Assembly (NCBI GenBank): GCA_029339195.1
Contig: JAPTJF010000151.1
Location: 1 to 64,000, forward strand
DNA from: Micractinium sp. NFX-FRZ
Lineage: Eukaryota > Chlorophyta > Trebouxiophyceae > Chlorellales > Chlorellaceae
DNA: 64,000 nucleotides
Direction of reading: 5' to 3'
The translations under genes and the position numbers were made by a program. A model generated the notes under the pieces. The model saw only the letters and a list, made by a program, of their open reading frames with translations, was not told the DNA's origin and ran no database searches. The stretch's first letter is position 1. Each line of letters begins with the position of its first letter. This document shows positions 44,003-55,944 of the stretch, in pieces.

Positions 44003-46547
44003 TCAGCCCACCCCCGACCCCATGAGCATTGCCATGAGCTCATCTATGACCTCCTCTGGCGCCTCCTCCCGCCCCTCAAACTGCGGGGCCAGCCACTCAA
44101 CAGCCGGCGCGGCCGGCCATGGCTCCACGGGCCACGGCTCAACCGGTGGCGGGTCCACTGCTGCTGCAGACGAGTCCAGCCAGGCTGGCAAGCTGGCAGT
44201 GCCTCCATCTTGGCATCCCACTGACGCCCCTCTGGCAAAAGTGTAATCGCCGGCGCCGTCCTCCTGCGGCCAGTACGCTCCCGCCGCCGATGCCACTCCG
44301 CCGTAGCTGACTGTGCTGCTGGGCGCCGGGCTGTCGGCCCGGCTGGGTTGGCGTGACAGCTGCGCATGCGGCGTGGAGGCACCCAGAGCGCTGCCGCCGG
44401 AATCTGCCGTCGCCGGTCTGCGCCCCGCCGCCGCCGCCTCGCCATGGCTGCTGCCGCCCACATCGCTGCCCGCCGCCAATGCCAGTGCCTGGCTGTCGAC
44501 ATCTGCCCGCTGCTCCGCCTCTGCCGCCGCGCGCCGCTGCGACGTGGCCTGCCTCTTGAGCTGCTGCTCCGCCACCCTCGCCTCCTTTGCTAGCCGCTCC
44601 TGCTCGGCAGCACAGCACAGCGCAGCACAGCATGCGTCACCTTGTGCGCTGCGCCACAAGCCCTGCGCCCTGGGCATGCAACACCTGCCCACCTGATGCT
44701 GCACAGCATTGTGCGCTCCCGCCCAACCCAGCCCAGCACAGCGCAACGCAGCACAGCACCGCACAGCCTGCTCAGCAGCATAGCGCAGCACAGCGCACAT
44801 CAACTCGGCAGCACAGCACAGCAAAGCGCCCACGGCACAGCACAGCATGGCACGGCACAGTGCAGCACAGCACGCACCTGCTCGGCAGCAAAGCTGCCTG
44901 TGCTTGAGCCGCTGCGCAGGCGGTCGGCCACCCTCATAGGAGCCTCAAAGGGCTGCTGGGTTGGCTTGCTGTATGGCTGCTGGGCTGTCTTGCTCTGCGG
45001 CTGCTGGGCTGCCTTGGGAGCGGCCGCCTGCTTGGGCGCTGGGGCACGCGGCGGGCGTGGCGGTCCAGGCGCTGCCACCGGCAGGCTGCTGGGCCGGCTC
45101 TTTTGTGCCTTGACCACGTCTGCAGCCTCGAGGGTGCCCTCTGCAGGGCAGGGGGCGGAGGGCGGGGCGGGGTAGGTGTGGGTGGGGTAGGGTAGGGTTT
45201 CACAGCAGCATCATGACAAGCAAGCGAGAGGCAGAGGGTATGTTGTTGGGAGGTGGGAGTACAGAAAGGTGAGGAAGGCAGGGTGGCTAAGCCGATGCGG
45301 CCAGGCCGGGCCAGCAGGTGAGGTGCCGGGACGCAGCGGGGAGGGGAGGTGCACAAGCAGCAAGCTTCTGAAGAGTCTGCATGTGCAGGCAGCAGCGGCA
45401 GCAGGCAGCAGCGGCACAACAGCGGCGGCGGCGCAGCAGCAGCGACGCCTTTACGGGCGACACACCCGCAGCCCCACCGCCGCAACCAGCAGCGATGCAT
45501 CGGTAGCTATCTGTCTTGCACCACGGCCGCGACCAGCAGCATTCCCAAGCAAAACCAGCAACAAGTAGACCTCCCCTCCACAGTCCCATGACGCCTGCTG
45601 GCGCAGTGGACTCTTCTTGTTACTTGGCTGATCCATTAATTGACTGACTGACTGACCCACGCACCCTGGCACGCCGGGCAGGGTCTCAGCAGCTTCCACT
45701 TTTGTGGGCGCCCGTTGGAGGCCAGCAGGTCCTGGGGGCGGTCCTTGGTTACCAGCAGTACCGCCTTGAGCCCCTTGCTGGTGTGGCCCCCCAGCTTCGC
45801 CTCCATCTTCAGCAGCCGCTCCACGTGCTGCTCGGGAAGTGAAGCGGGGTGGAGGTGGGAGGAGGACGAGGAGGAGGGGGGCGGTGAGAAGTGGAAGCCT
45901 GGGCGGCGTGCCTTGAATTTTGAAATCCAGCAGTGGAAGGGGCACCTGCCGGGTGTGCCATGGCAGCAAGCGGGGGTCACCCGGGGCGGCGGGTGGGCGG
46001 CAGGTGGGCAGGTGGAGTGCAGCGAGGCGCAGCGAGGCGGCAGGTGCGGTGAAGCATGCCCACATTAAGCAACCCCGCATTCCAGCCGCTGCTGCAGGAC
46101 GGGTGCTCCGGCCGGTCGACGGCAGCGCCGGGCGCAAGCGTCGCGGGCAGCAGCCAGCGCACCTCTGTTGCGCATTCAAAGTGGAAGGCCTGCTGCTTGC
46201 AATGGGTGCACACACCTGCGGTGGTGTTGTGCCAGCAGTGAGGCGGGGCAGGGCGTGTCGTGGGCAGCAGGTTGCCCAGCTGGTTGCCCCTTGCGGCACG
46301 CAAGCAAGGTGCCAGGCAGTGCCCGCTCCAATGATGGCCAGGCTGTGATGTGCATGTGCTTTCAAACATCGCCATCTAACCCCGCGGCTCCACACTCACC
46401 AACAATATGATCCTCCCCCTCTGTTACGGATTGTTTGCAGAGGCAGCACTGGCGGGAGCCGCTGTCGCCTCCGCTGCCGCTACTGGCGGTGTCTGTGTCG
46501 CCGCCGCGGGCCGCCTGCTCCACGTCCGCCTTCTTGACGCGCCCCAT
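44003..46547 (-). CDS. C4HC3 (PHD/RING-variant-like) zinc-finger protein
   Basis: Five exons with matching phases: 46547-46400, 46215-46163, 45827-45665, 45140-44878 and 44599-44003; about 407 residues. Joining exons 1-3 gives a zinc-binding set C-x2-C (CCLC), C-x2-C (VCTHC), H-x2-C (FHFEC) and, about 50 residues on, C-x2-C (RPCPAC). This is the C4HC3 order of PHD and RING-variant fingers, with a long last loop containing KAVLLVTKDRPQDLL. The N-terminus is short and charged (MGRVKKADVEQAARGG). The rest is low complexity: Ala/Pro/Gln with KTAQQPYSKPTQQPF, a short coiled stretch ERLAKEARVAEQQLKRQ, then an acidic end EEAPEEVIDELMAMLMG. The fold suggests chromatin binding or ubiquitin-ligase activity, but no known family is assigned. 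Exon 3 could also start at 45830 (adjacent CAG). Confidence 0.65.
44600..44877 (-). repeat. Intron made largely of CAGCA-type repeats
   Basis: The last intron of the zinc-finger gene consists of irregular AGCACAGC and GCGCAGCAC units on the plus strand. It mirrors the TGCTG array at 13241-13365. Confidence 0.75.
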
Positions 46548-47765
46548 GAGTGCGCGAGAGGTTGTCGGCGCCAAAGGATGGCAGGAGCTGCGGCGAGCAG
46601 CGGCGGTGGGCCCGTGGCAGCTTGAAAGCGATCAAACTGGCAGCAGAGTGGTGGTGTATGATACCTGATGTCCCGAGGCGGTATAACACTCTGAAACCAG
46701 CGGCACCGAAACCAGGCGCCAAGGCCTCAGGCGCCAAGGCGAGCGCGCTGTGCCGCTACCGCCCCAGCGGCTGGTGCTGGTTTCCCTGCTATGCCAACAC
46801 ATTTGGTTTTTAAGTGCTACAAGATTCCGGGAGACGCAACCGCCCTGCTCTGGCGACTTAGAGTAGCATGGCTCTCAAACAAGTGGTGTTAGCAATCATG
46901 CAAGGCCACCAAGGGCGGCCCTGCTCCTTCCTCGGCACCTTGCAAGCTGGAGCATTGCCAACATTGGATTTCTGAGTGGCACACACAGGCCCCAATGGCG
47001 GGAACATTAGCACTGCAACGTTGAATGATGGTGTGTGCACGAGGAGTCCTCCCTGCTCAGTTCCATTGCTGAAACTTGTTGAGGGGTGGAGGGAGGGGCA
47101 GGGGCACACCCAGGATCTGGCGCCAAGATCCTGTGGGCAGGGTTTGGGAGGAGATCCAACCATAACTGCAGCGAGTACATAGCATCAGACCTAGGACTCC
47201 CACACTCCCTCTGCTTCTGGAAACAGTGACATCATAGTACGGCTACCTGCCGTGCTGCGCTTTTAAGTGCGCATGCAGTGAAGGTGCATCACGCGCGGTG
47301 CCGCGTGCGGCGGCGGCGGCGTGGGTGGCGGCGGGACACTCCTGAAGCTAGATGTGCGGTTACCGATCCGTGGGTCATCTCATATATATTTGAGAAGTTT
47401 GTTTGCAAGCAGGCCGTCCACGCGGCAGACTTGGGTGGTGCGTCAGCCCTGGGTGGGGCTCCGGTCCCGCCCCCGTCCAAGCCATACCCCGCCCGACACG
47501 CTGCTCCTGCTTGATTGCCACCAGTACTGCCTGGTATTTCAGCCACATGAGACCGGTCCATCTGCGCAGATGGCTTCCTGGGCGTCTCTGAATGCATCCC
47601 ACTCGAAGTCATGATGCCGCCGCTGTGTGGCGCTGCCGCCGCCGCCTGCCGCCAGCAAAGCATGGAAGTGCGCCATCGCGAGCCACGCCCTGCCGCCCGC
47701 TGTCTGTCTTTCCCTCTTTCTCGGGCTCCAAATTACCTACTCCGTCCTGCAACCAAGCACTCGCA
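46548..47765. promoter_or_regulatory. Divergent promoter region (zinc finger / lumen protein)
   Basis: About 1.2 kb between two oppositely directed starts. ATATATATTT near 47391-47400 lies about 370 bases before the plus-strand gene, and a minus-strand TTATACC lies near 46680. No further element can be named. Confidence 0.4.
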
Positions 47766-48334
47766 ATGCAGCCGGCAGCCAGCGTCAGCAGGTCCACTAG
47801 TTTGTGCCACGCCCCAGCACCCACCCGGGTCGCCACAAGAGCGGCGCGGTGTAGCGCCCACCGCGGCGATGCACAGCCGGCCGCGCCTCCCTCAGGCGCC
47901 GCCCCGCCAGCGCTGCCCCGCCGCGCGCTGCTAGCGGGGGCCGCCGCCGCTGCAGCGGTCGCAGCCTGGGTGCCCGCGCAGAGCGCCCAGGCATTCGGCT
48001 CCGGCTTCCCCGGCTATGACATCAACATGGACGCCCGCAAGCGCGCCGCGGAGCGCAACCAGCGAGAAGTGGATGCAATGATGGAGAAGGGTGAGCACCC
48101 ACGTCGGCCGGGGGCGGTTGGGCAGCGGTGTGTGTGTGTGTGTGCCCCTGCCGCATGTACGGCGCTCCCCGCCCCCTCTCCACGAGCCTTCTTGCTCACC
48201 GCCCCCCTCCCAAGTTGGCCTCCCCTCCTGCAGCCGCGGAATTCAAAGCCAAGCGGGCAGCAGAGAAGGCGGCAGCGGCGGCCAAAGCGGCAGAGGCCGC
48301 TTCGTCTCAGGCAGCACCGGCGCAGGGCCAGTAG
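47766..48334 (+). CDS. Small Tat-type thylakoid-lumen protein (141 aa)
   Basis: Two exons: 47766-48090 and 48234-48334 (phase 1). The N-terminus is a chloroplast transit peptide rich in Ser/Ala/Arg. A twin-arginine lumen signal follows: PRRALLAGAAAAAAVAAW, ending in QSAQA before F, a typical thylakoidal processing site. The mature part is only about 70 residues: FGSGFPGYDINMDARKRAAE, then a highly charged alanine-rich helix (AAEFKAKRAAEKAAAAAKAAE). A role in the lumen, perhaps next to a photosynthetic complex, follows from the targeting signal only. No family is recognised and no cofactor motif is present. A TGTAA poly(A) motif lies at 48394-48398. Confidence 0.85.
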
Positions 48335-49545
48335 AGGGACCAGGCGGGGCAGCAAGGTGGCGCTGCACTCAAGGCACGGTAGCTGGGCGCATCTGTAACA
48401 TCACTGGCGGCATTCAGCTGTCGGCAGTGCGGTCAGGCAGTTCGGTCAGGCATGAGTATCTCGTACCCTGGCCTGCCGGTGTGGCACCAGCAACATGAGA
48501 CACCCTGCCTGCCTGCAGCTGAATGCAATCCCCGGTTTCAAGAGGAATTTGTGCATTGCAGTAGTTGCCAATCAGCAACACTGTAACCTTGGCAACAGTA
48601 CACAACCAGCACCCCAAGAAAGGAGCAACTCCACACGCCACCAGGAGTGAGGTGCATAGAAGTGCCGAGCTGTGCCCAGAGATGCTGCCAGCTGCCGGGG
48701 CTTGCAGGGCCACCTGCCAGGATTGGCATGCCATGTCAGCAAATTGTGCCTTGCTCCTTGATCCATGACCTGACCCATCCTTGCTGCACCTCGCTGAGAA
48801 GGGCCGGTTGCATGTCGCTTGCCATCGAGAACAGTGCATCTGGAGGGAAGTGGTGGAGGACTGGGAAATTCTGGGAATTTCAGAAAGTGTGGCACCGCTT
48901 GGCAAGGAGACAGCGCATGTTGGCATCGCAATTTGGGTTTGAGAATGTAAAGGTGAGCGACAGATGGAGAGAAAATTTGGTCTAGCGTAAGGTCAAGCGG
49001 GTCCAAAGGTGAGGGTCATACAATACTAGTGCAAAGTTCTGGTGTTTTTGGTGAGTTGTTTTTCTGTCAGGAAAGAATTTGGTGCCAGCACAATATGTTG
49101 CAGGCCGTAGATGCGAAGAAGCAGGAGCGAAAGCAAGCATGCGGTGCGGCTCCTTTGCAGGAGCAAGCGCACAGCAAGCACAGCGACACAGTTCAGACGG
49201 GGGCATGCTCAAGGCAGGGGAGGGGGCAGTGGTCAGCAGAAGCGGCGGCAACACCGCTGCAGCGGAAAGACGTGAAGGGTAGGCCAGACAGTGGGACGGG
49301 TGTGGCTGAGAAATCGAGATGAAGCGCCAGCCTGCCAGGCAGTGAGCTTCAATGGTTGGTAAACTGGCCACCAGCGGCCACGAGTGGTTGTACAGTCATG
49401 GCAAATGGGAGTAGGGCAAAGCGCGGGGTTGCAGGGATCGCAGCGCTTGGTCTAGGTGCGGATAGGCGGGCACCACCAGCACGAATCGGGAGGGAGGTGG
49501 ACAGCTGTGCTTGCGCAACAGGGTTGGCACGCCGCCAGGCTAGTC
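48335..49545. other. Convergent spacer
   Basis: Between the lumen-protein gene and the 3' end of the minus-strand hydroxyproline-rich gene. TGTAA at 48394-48398 is the probable poly(A) signal of the former. No other feature is seen. Confidence 0.45.
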
Positions 49546-52500
49546 TTAGCCCAGGGAGCGGATGTAGGAGGGCGCCAGCATGCCGGTCACGCTGGGCAGG
49601 AGGTCGCCGGTCACCGCGAGGTTGACGTCCAAGAATGAGGCCGGCCGGTCCAGGTCGCCCAGCCAGCGCTGAATCACCGCCACTCGGATGGCGCCTGCAG
49701 GGGGGCGGCACAGGGGCAGCGGCAGTGGGGGGGGGGGAGGTGGGGTGAGGGGGCCGGGGCAGGGGGCGGCCCGGGGCCAGGGGGGTGGGGGCGGGGTGAG
49801 GGCCGTGGCAATGAGCGGCCCAGGGCGGATGGGGGGGAGCCAGAGAGGAGGGCAGGGCCGGAGCGGGGGTTGAAAGACACAGGGCAGGGGAGGGCAGGGG
49901 AGGGCAGGGAGGGCTGGTTGGGCAGGCAGCGCCTGGGTGAGAACAAATCAAGAGGTGCCTGCAGGGGCCAGGCTGGTGCACAGGCAGGGGGTCAGGGCGA
50001 AGGGTGGTGAGGGGGCACAAGAACAGGTCAGCGGGGATTGGACAAGGTGGCAGGGAGGGCACAGGGCGGAACAGTTGGGGAGGAGGGGAAACAACGGGCT
50101 AAGAAGCGGACTGCCACGCAGCACAGGCCTGCAGGCCTTGACCGCTTGCCATGGCAGCCAGGGGTGCCTGCTGCCCTCCCCCAGACCAGCCCCAAGCATG
50201 CCACCTGCCGAGCAAGCGGCATGCACAGCGTGAGGCAGCACAACCACGCACCTGTAGTGATGACTATGCGCCCGCCGCCGCCCGGCTTGATCTGCGACTT
50301 CGCAACCTGCAACGACGGGGTGCTTCACGTGTGTTGAGGCAGACAGTTACACACGCCCAGTCGTGGCCACCCACTGACTGGCGCCGCCCGATGTCGCTCA
50401 GCTACCCTGGTTGCTGCCAACCCCATCTCTATTCAACCCACAGCGGCCGTTCCCCTACCACGCCTAGCCCCAGCTCACTTCCCCCACATTCACTCCCTCC
50501 TCACTGCACTGCCTAGCCTCGCTTCACTGCACCTCAGCTTACCCCAGCTTCCCACTACAACCCTCCCTCACGCCCTTGAAGCACCGCCCAGTCCCGCCTA
50601 CCCTCACTCCCCAAGCCAGGTCCATGGTGCCTGTCACCGGCCGCCTGTTGGCGCCAGCCTGGAAGCGCCACTGGCCCCTGCTGCCGGGCTTGGGGGGCAC
50701 CAGCTGCACGCCAACTTCCGTTGCGCCGCAGCGGAACAGGACGTGCCGCAGCACCACGCTGCCTGGGACCTCTGTGCCTTTGCCGTACTGCAGCACCAGG
50801 GGGGCGGGCGGGAGGGGCAAGGTGGACAGGAGAGGCGCACAGGTTTTCCAGGGACGCTGTCAGGACAGGGGCGCCTTCCATCCCATTCTCAGGTGCTTGC
50901 AAGCGAACGGTGGGACCCTTGCCGGCGGGGTCAGCAGGGAGGAGCGGGGGGCGGGGAGGTTAGGAGGCACAGAAGCTGAGCAGGCACACAGGGAGCCCTG
51001 CCATGCTGCACACCTGTGGCACGCCTTCCTGCTGCGGCGCGGCAAGCACGCACCAAAAGCCCCGCTGCTCCTTGTTCTAGCAGCCCCACCAACCTGCCGC
51101 CCCCACAGCCCCCTGCGGCCCCCTGCAACCTAGCTCCCCGGCCTTGTGGGGCCCTACCCACCTTCGCCACTACGCTGAAACCCTGGCCAGCGCTGCCCAG
51201 CAGCTCGACCCATTCCCCCGGCACGGCAGGGTAGAGCGACCGCACTCCATCGAAGCCCTGCATGCGTGGGTGGCAGCTCTGCGCAGTTGAAAAATGCGGC
51301 GCGCACGGCGAGCTGTCCCTGCAGCGCAGCGCCCGCTGCTGCTGCTGCTGCAGCCAGCCCTCATGCACGCGCTGCAGGCAGGCAGGCACACCTCTGCACT
51401 CACCCGTGTGTGCCAGCGCTGCTGCTCAGCCCCTGCCTGGCACGCACACGGCCAAAGCTATGCCGCCACGCCATAAGCCCACAGCCGACACGCAACAGGA
51501 TGCAGCCAACATGCTTTCAACCCACGTGCAGTGCCTCACTTCAGCCCACTAGGAGGAAGCTGGGTGGAAGCTGGCGCCCGCACCTGGAAGTCTCCCTCCC
51601 TGTATTGGTCAAACCACACGGCTGCCAGCTTGGGCGGCCGCGGCGGCGGCGGCGCCAGCGCGGTGGCAGATGTCCACACCAGGCGCGCCGGCAGCCTCAG
51701 CCGGCCGTTTGAAATCGAGGTGAGCAGGGTGAGCGCTGCCTGGGTGCCGAATTGGCCCGCGGGGAATGTGACGGTGAGGACGGCGGTGGCGATGCCGGTC
51801 CGCTCGGCAGCCACTGCCCAGGCCGGCGGCGCTTTGCCGGCGGCGGGGGCGTTGCTGCGGATGAGGGGAAGGCAAATGTGGGGGGGCGGGAGGAGGGTGA
51901 GGAGGGGATGAGGCAGATGCAGCTGTATGTATGTAGGACACTTGTTGTAACCGCCCCCTGCCAAGGGAAGGAGGAGGCGACCGCAGTGAGGGAGGGCGGA
52001 GGGGGGTGCAGCAGCAGGAAGGCAGGTGGCCGAAAGCCAGCGGGATCGGTGGGGCAGAGGTGCGGGGCGAGGGAGGCGGGCGGGCAGGCAGGCAGCCACG
52101 AGCGCAGCCACGGTGCACATGCAGCCACGAGCGCCCTGCCCACCGCCGCTGCCGCACAGCTGCCCTGCCCCCTGCGGCCCGAGCATTTCGTACGCGTATC
52201 CTTCCTCCTTACACCCCACCGTCCGTTCCATCAGCCTCCCCCGTTCAGCCCTTCCCTCTATGCCCGCCCTCCTTACACCCCACTGTCCGTTCCAACAGCC
52301 CGCGTCCTTCTGTCCTTCCCTCCATGCCCGCCCGCCCCTCGCACCCCACCTGCGGAGGAAGGCAGTCAGTGCATCCGTGGGGGCAGGCAGCCCAATGCGC
52401 CCCTTGATGACCCGCAGCGTCAGGGCCACCTGCCGCCGTTTGGCGCCGGCGCCTCGGATGAAAGCAGAGAGGGCCTGTAGGCGGGGGAGCAGCTGGGGCG

Positions 52501-54285
52501 GCGGCGGCGCAACCAGAGGCCTGCAGGGGGGCAGAGGTTGGAGGCAGTGGGGAGCGTTGGTTGGGGTGGGGAGGATAAGAGTGCTCAGGGGGGGTGCCGG
52601 TCACAGAGGGGGTCAAGAGAGTTGGATGGGTGGGGGGGTGTTAACACACTCGCTAGTGACACAATAGGTTGCAGGCGGGGGGAGCACAGACCAGAGAGAC
52701 CCGTTAGTGAGACGACGACATAATGCTGATACTACAGCAGGCGCAGCAGCAGCAGCACGACAGAGAGCACGCACTTTTTGTTTGGGGCCTTGGGCCGCGG
52801 TGGTGAGCGGGCGGGGCGCGGCTTGGGACGTGGTGGGGAGCGGGCCGTGCGTGGCTTGGGAGGCGGCTTTGGCAGCCTGGCGACGCCGCGTGGGGGCGGC
52901 CGCCGCCGCACATTGCCCCCTCCAACGGTGACAGGCGGGGGAGAGGGGCGAGGGCGTGATGGCGGGCGGGGCGGGGGCGCCGGGCGCCGGGCGACAGGCC
53001 GTGGTGAGGGCCGGGGAGGGAGGGGAGGCGAGGGCGGTGGCGAGGGGCGGGGAGGTGGGGAAGGGGGTGAGGGGCTGGGCGGTGGAGGCGAGGGGGATGG
53101 AGGTGGGGGTGGCGGCGAGGGGCTAGGGGGTGGAGGTGACGGGCTGGGTGGTGGTGGTGGCGGTGAGGGGCTAGGGGGTGGAGGAGGCGGGGGAGAGGGG
53201 CTGGGAGGCGGTGGGGGCGGCGAGGGGCTAGGTGGCGGGGGAGAGGGGCTGGGAGGTGGGGGTGGCGGCGAGGGGCTGGGGGGTGGAGGAGGTGGGGGAG
53301 AGGGGCTGGGAGGTGGTGGGGGCGGTGATGGGCTGGGAGGTGGAGGTGATGGGCTGGGAGGTGGTGGGGGCGGTGAGGGGCTTGGCGGTGGAGGGGAGGG
53401 GCTGGGCGGTGGTGGCGGCGGTAAGGGGCTAGGGGGTGGAGGGGGTGGAGGTGACGGGCTGGGAGGCGGGGGTGGTGGCGAGGGGCTGGGCGGCGGAGGG
53501 GATGGGCTGGGAGGTGGGGGCGGCGGCGAGGGGCTGGGCGGTGGAGGGGATGGGCTGGGCGGTGGGGGCGGTGGCGAAGGGTTGGGCGGTGGAGGTGAGG
53601 GGCTGGGGGGTGGGGGCGGCGGCGAGGGACTGGGAGGTGGAGGCGAGGGGCTGGGCGGCGGTGGGGGCGGTGAGGGGCTGGGCGGTGGGGGGGAGGGGCT
53701 TGGAGGTTCAGGGGGCGGTGGTGAGGGGGAAGGAGATGGCGGGGGTGGAGAGGGATTGGGCGGCGGCGGCGAGGGGCTGGGGGGCAGAGGGGAGGGGCTC
53801 GGAGGTGGAGGGGAGGGCGACGGCGGTGGTGGCGGCGGCGAGGGGGACGGTGGGGGCGGTGAGGGCGGCGGCGGCAGCTCAGCCGCCTGTGCTTGCAGCT
53901 GCAACAGGCGCTGTGTCACCGTCCTGCGTTTGATGGGAGTGCAGGGCAAGCAATGGTGGGCAGTTGCTGCCAATGTTGCCCTGTGACTGTTGGCTGTTGG
54001 CGGCGGCAGGACGCTGCCGGCGTCGCCCGTCAACCCCCACCTGGTGGCCCAGTGTCCCCCAGCGGCGCCCGCTGCTGTAAATCGCCCGTGATCAGCGCCA
54101 ACTGCATCGGAACAAAGGCGCACGGAGTCACACCACGCGGGTTTTGCAGGTGGGTGAGTGTTGTTGGCCATTCGTTGGCAAAGTGGTCGTCCACCCGTCC
54201 ACTCACCGGCCGCCGCCGCGCCTCTGCCGAGGAACCCACTTGCCATAGCGCACATCAACGCGATTTGGAGCGCCAGAGAGCACAT
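49546..54285 (-). CDS. Hydroxyproline-rich wall-type protein with a novel C-terminal domain
   Basis: Seven blocks: 54285-52775 (may contain an intron), 52520-52350, 51854-51584, 51257-51162, 50787-50608, 50306-50252 and 49694-49546; about 810 residues. It starts MCSLALQIALMCAMASGF, a plausible signal peptide. Residues about 135-405 are an extensin-type shaft of SPPPP, SPSPPPP and related units whose prolines would be hydroxylated and glycosylated. A basic Pro/Arg/Lys part follows (PRPKPRPARSPPRPK). The last about 300 residues are non-repetitive and rich in predicted beta strands (VALTLRVIKGRIG, TAVLTVTFPAGQFG, LRLPARLVWTSA, VVLRHVLFRCGATEVGVQLV, VTGTMDLAWG, FLDVNLAVTGDLLP) and match no domain I know. 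Cell-wall or extracellular-matrix location is inferred. The start and the first block are the weakest part. A donor at 50601 instead of 50607 would add two residues. Confidence 0.7.
53060..53885 (-). repeat. Pro-codon minisatellite of the extensin shaft
   Basis: Imperfect units encoding PPPPPSPSP on the minus strand, read as GGGGGTGGGGGCGG-type units on the plus strand. The open glycine-rich frame on the plus strand is a shadow of this repeat. Confidence 0.9.
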
Positions 54286-55054
54286 TGTTCCGCTTTCGTA
54301 TGCTTTCACAAACAACAATGCTTCCCTCGAGGCCGGAGCCTCAACAACAAAGCTTGAGGGCTGATGGAGGCATGAACAGAGGGTGGGCACCGGCACGCCC
54401 TGAAATAACTCGGCGTTGTTACCTCGTGCTTGCTGACTCAGCTCCAAAAGACCCGTACACCCGTTTCCTTGATTCACGAGCCACATCGGGAGGCCTTCCA
54501 GCCGAAGCGCATGTGCGAAACAGGAATTGGGTCTGCCGGGGCGGATGGCAGAGCGGGCCAGGAGCTGCGCCTGCCGCCGCGCTGCGCGGCACCAGTGCCT
54601 CCGCCAGGAGTGTGCCACCACCCGCCATATCAGGCGGCTCAACCAAGCAGCCATGCTCCTGGGATAATGTAACATCACGGACTGTCAAGCCTTGCACGAG
54701 GTTCGCAAGATCAATGCATCACTGAGATAATACACGTGGACATGACAACAGTGAGCGGCGCGCTACGACGGCGGCGGTCAGGGAATAGTGGCGGCATGCG
54801 GTGTTCAAATAATTGGGGGATTACGTAGGGTTCTCAGGACTAAGACTTCCGGCAGCGGGGGATGCGAGGCTGTTGGAGGAGCAGGGCAAGCCACGGCGCC
54901 AGCTGCAGCGCCGGCCGGCCCGGCGCTGGCAGCGTGGGGCTCAAACGCTGCGGGTTGCTGCTTCCTCTTCCTCCCGCTTGCCTGGCGCTGCTGCTGCTGC
55001 TGCGGCATGAGCCCAGGGGTCCAGAAGCTGCCGGGAAGCTGCCAGCAGTTGCCC
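54286..55054 (-). other. Spacer between two minus-strand genes
   Basis: It contains the likely promoter of the hydroxyproline-rich gene and the 3' UTR of secreted paralog 2. No further gene is recognised. Confidence 0.45.
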
Positions 55055-55901
55055 CTAAGGCTGGTAGCTGATGTCCAGCTGGGTGAGCGGGATGCTCTTG
55101 AGGGCACCGCCCAGCACAACAGAGTCGGCAAAGCCAGCGCCGCCGCTGATCTTGCACTCCTGCAGCAGCAGGGGCGGCGGCAGGGGCAGTGGGTGGCGGT
55201 GAGAGCGCAACTGCAGCGCGGCCCACAACAATGCCACAAATACAGCCACAAATGCAGTCCCCATGCCCCACCCTCACCCCCACACAATCCAGGTGAGGGG
55301 CCCCTTGGCCAGCCCTCCTCACCCCCCTGCACCCCAACTGCATGCGCAGCTGCTGCCGCCGCAGCCACACCCCCTACGCCCTGCCCACCTTGCCGGCACA
55401 GCCTTGCAGCTGAACCGCACTTTTGGGTGCACGCTTTCCCCTGCCCTCCCCCAACCCAAATCGCAGAGCAGCCTCGCTCTCCCCCCGCTCTTGCCTGGCC
55501 CTGCCAGTGGACACCACAAGGCAGAGCAGCCCCCTTGCCCCCGCCTGCCGCCCTCCAGCTTCTCCCCAGCTGCCCCGCACCTTGCCGACCCAGGAGCTGG
55601 CGCTCTTGTACTTGTGGGTGCAGAAGCCGGGGGTCTTGGTCAGGACCAGCTTGGAGGGCTCGCAGACGACCTGCATGTGACGGTGGAATCAGGTTAATCT
55701 GGGGCGCCGAAAATTCACTGGCCGTCTGCTGGCCGTTCTGTTCTTGGTCGGCGCAACCTTGGAGGGCTCCACACAACATGCATGTAGCTGCTACTTTGAG
55801 ATCATCACAAGGATGGTGCTGGGGTGCTCAGGTCATGTTGGTTGTGCTCTTGGTCGGCAAATAGCTGGACAGGCGCGCGCATACCCGAGGCTATGGGGCT
55901 T

Positions 55902-55944
<43 letters not shown>

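Noticed and set aside
52778..53986. Long glycine-rich open frame on the plus strand
   Set aside because: It is the antisense of the proline-rich shaft. CCN-rich repeats stay open on both strands, and no splice-compatible non-repetitive coding neighbours exist on the plus strand.
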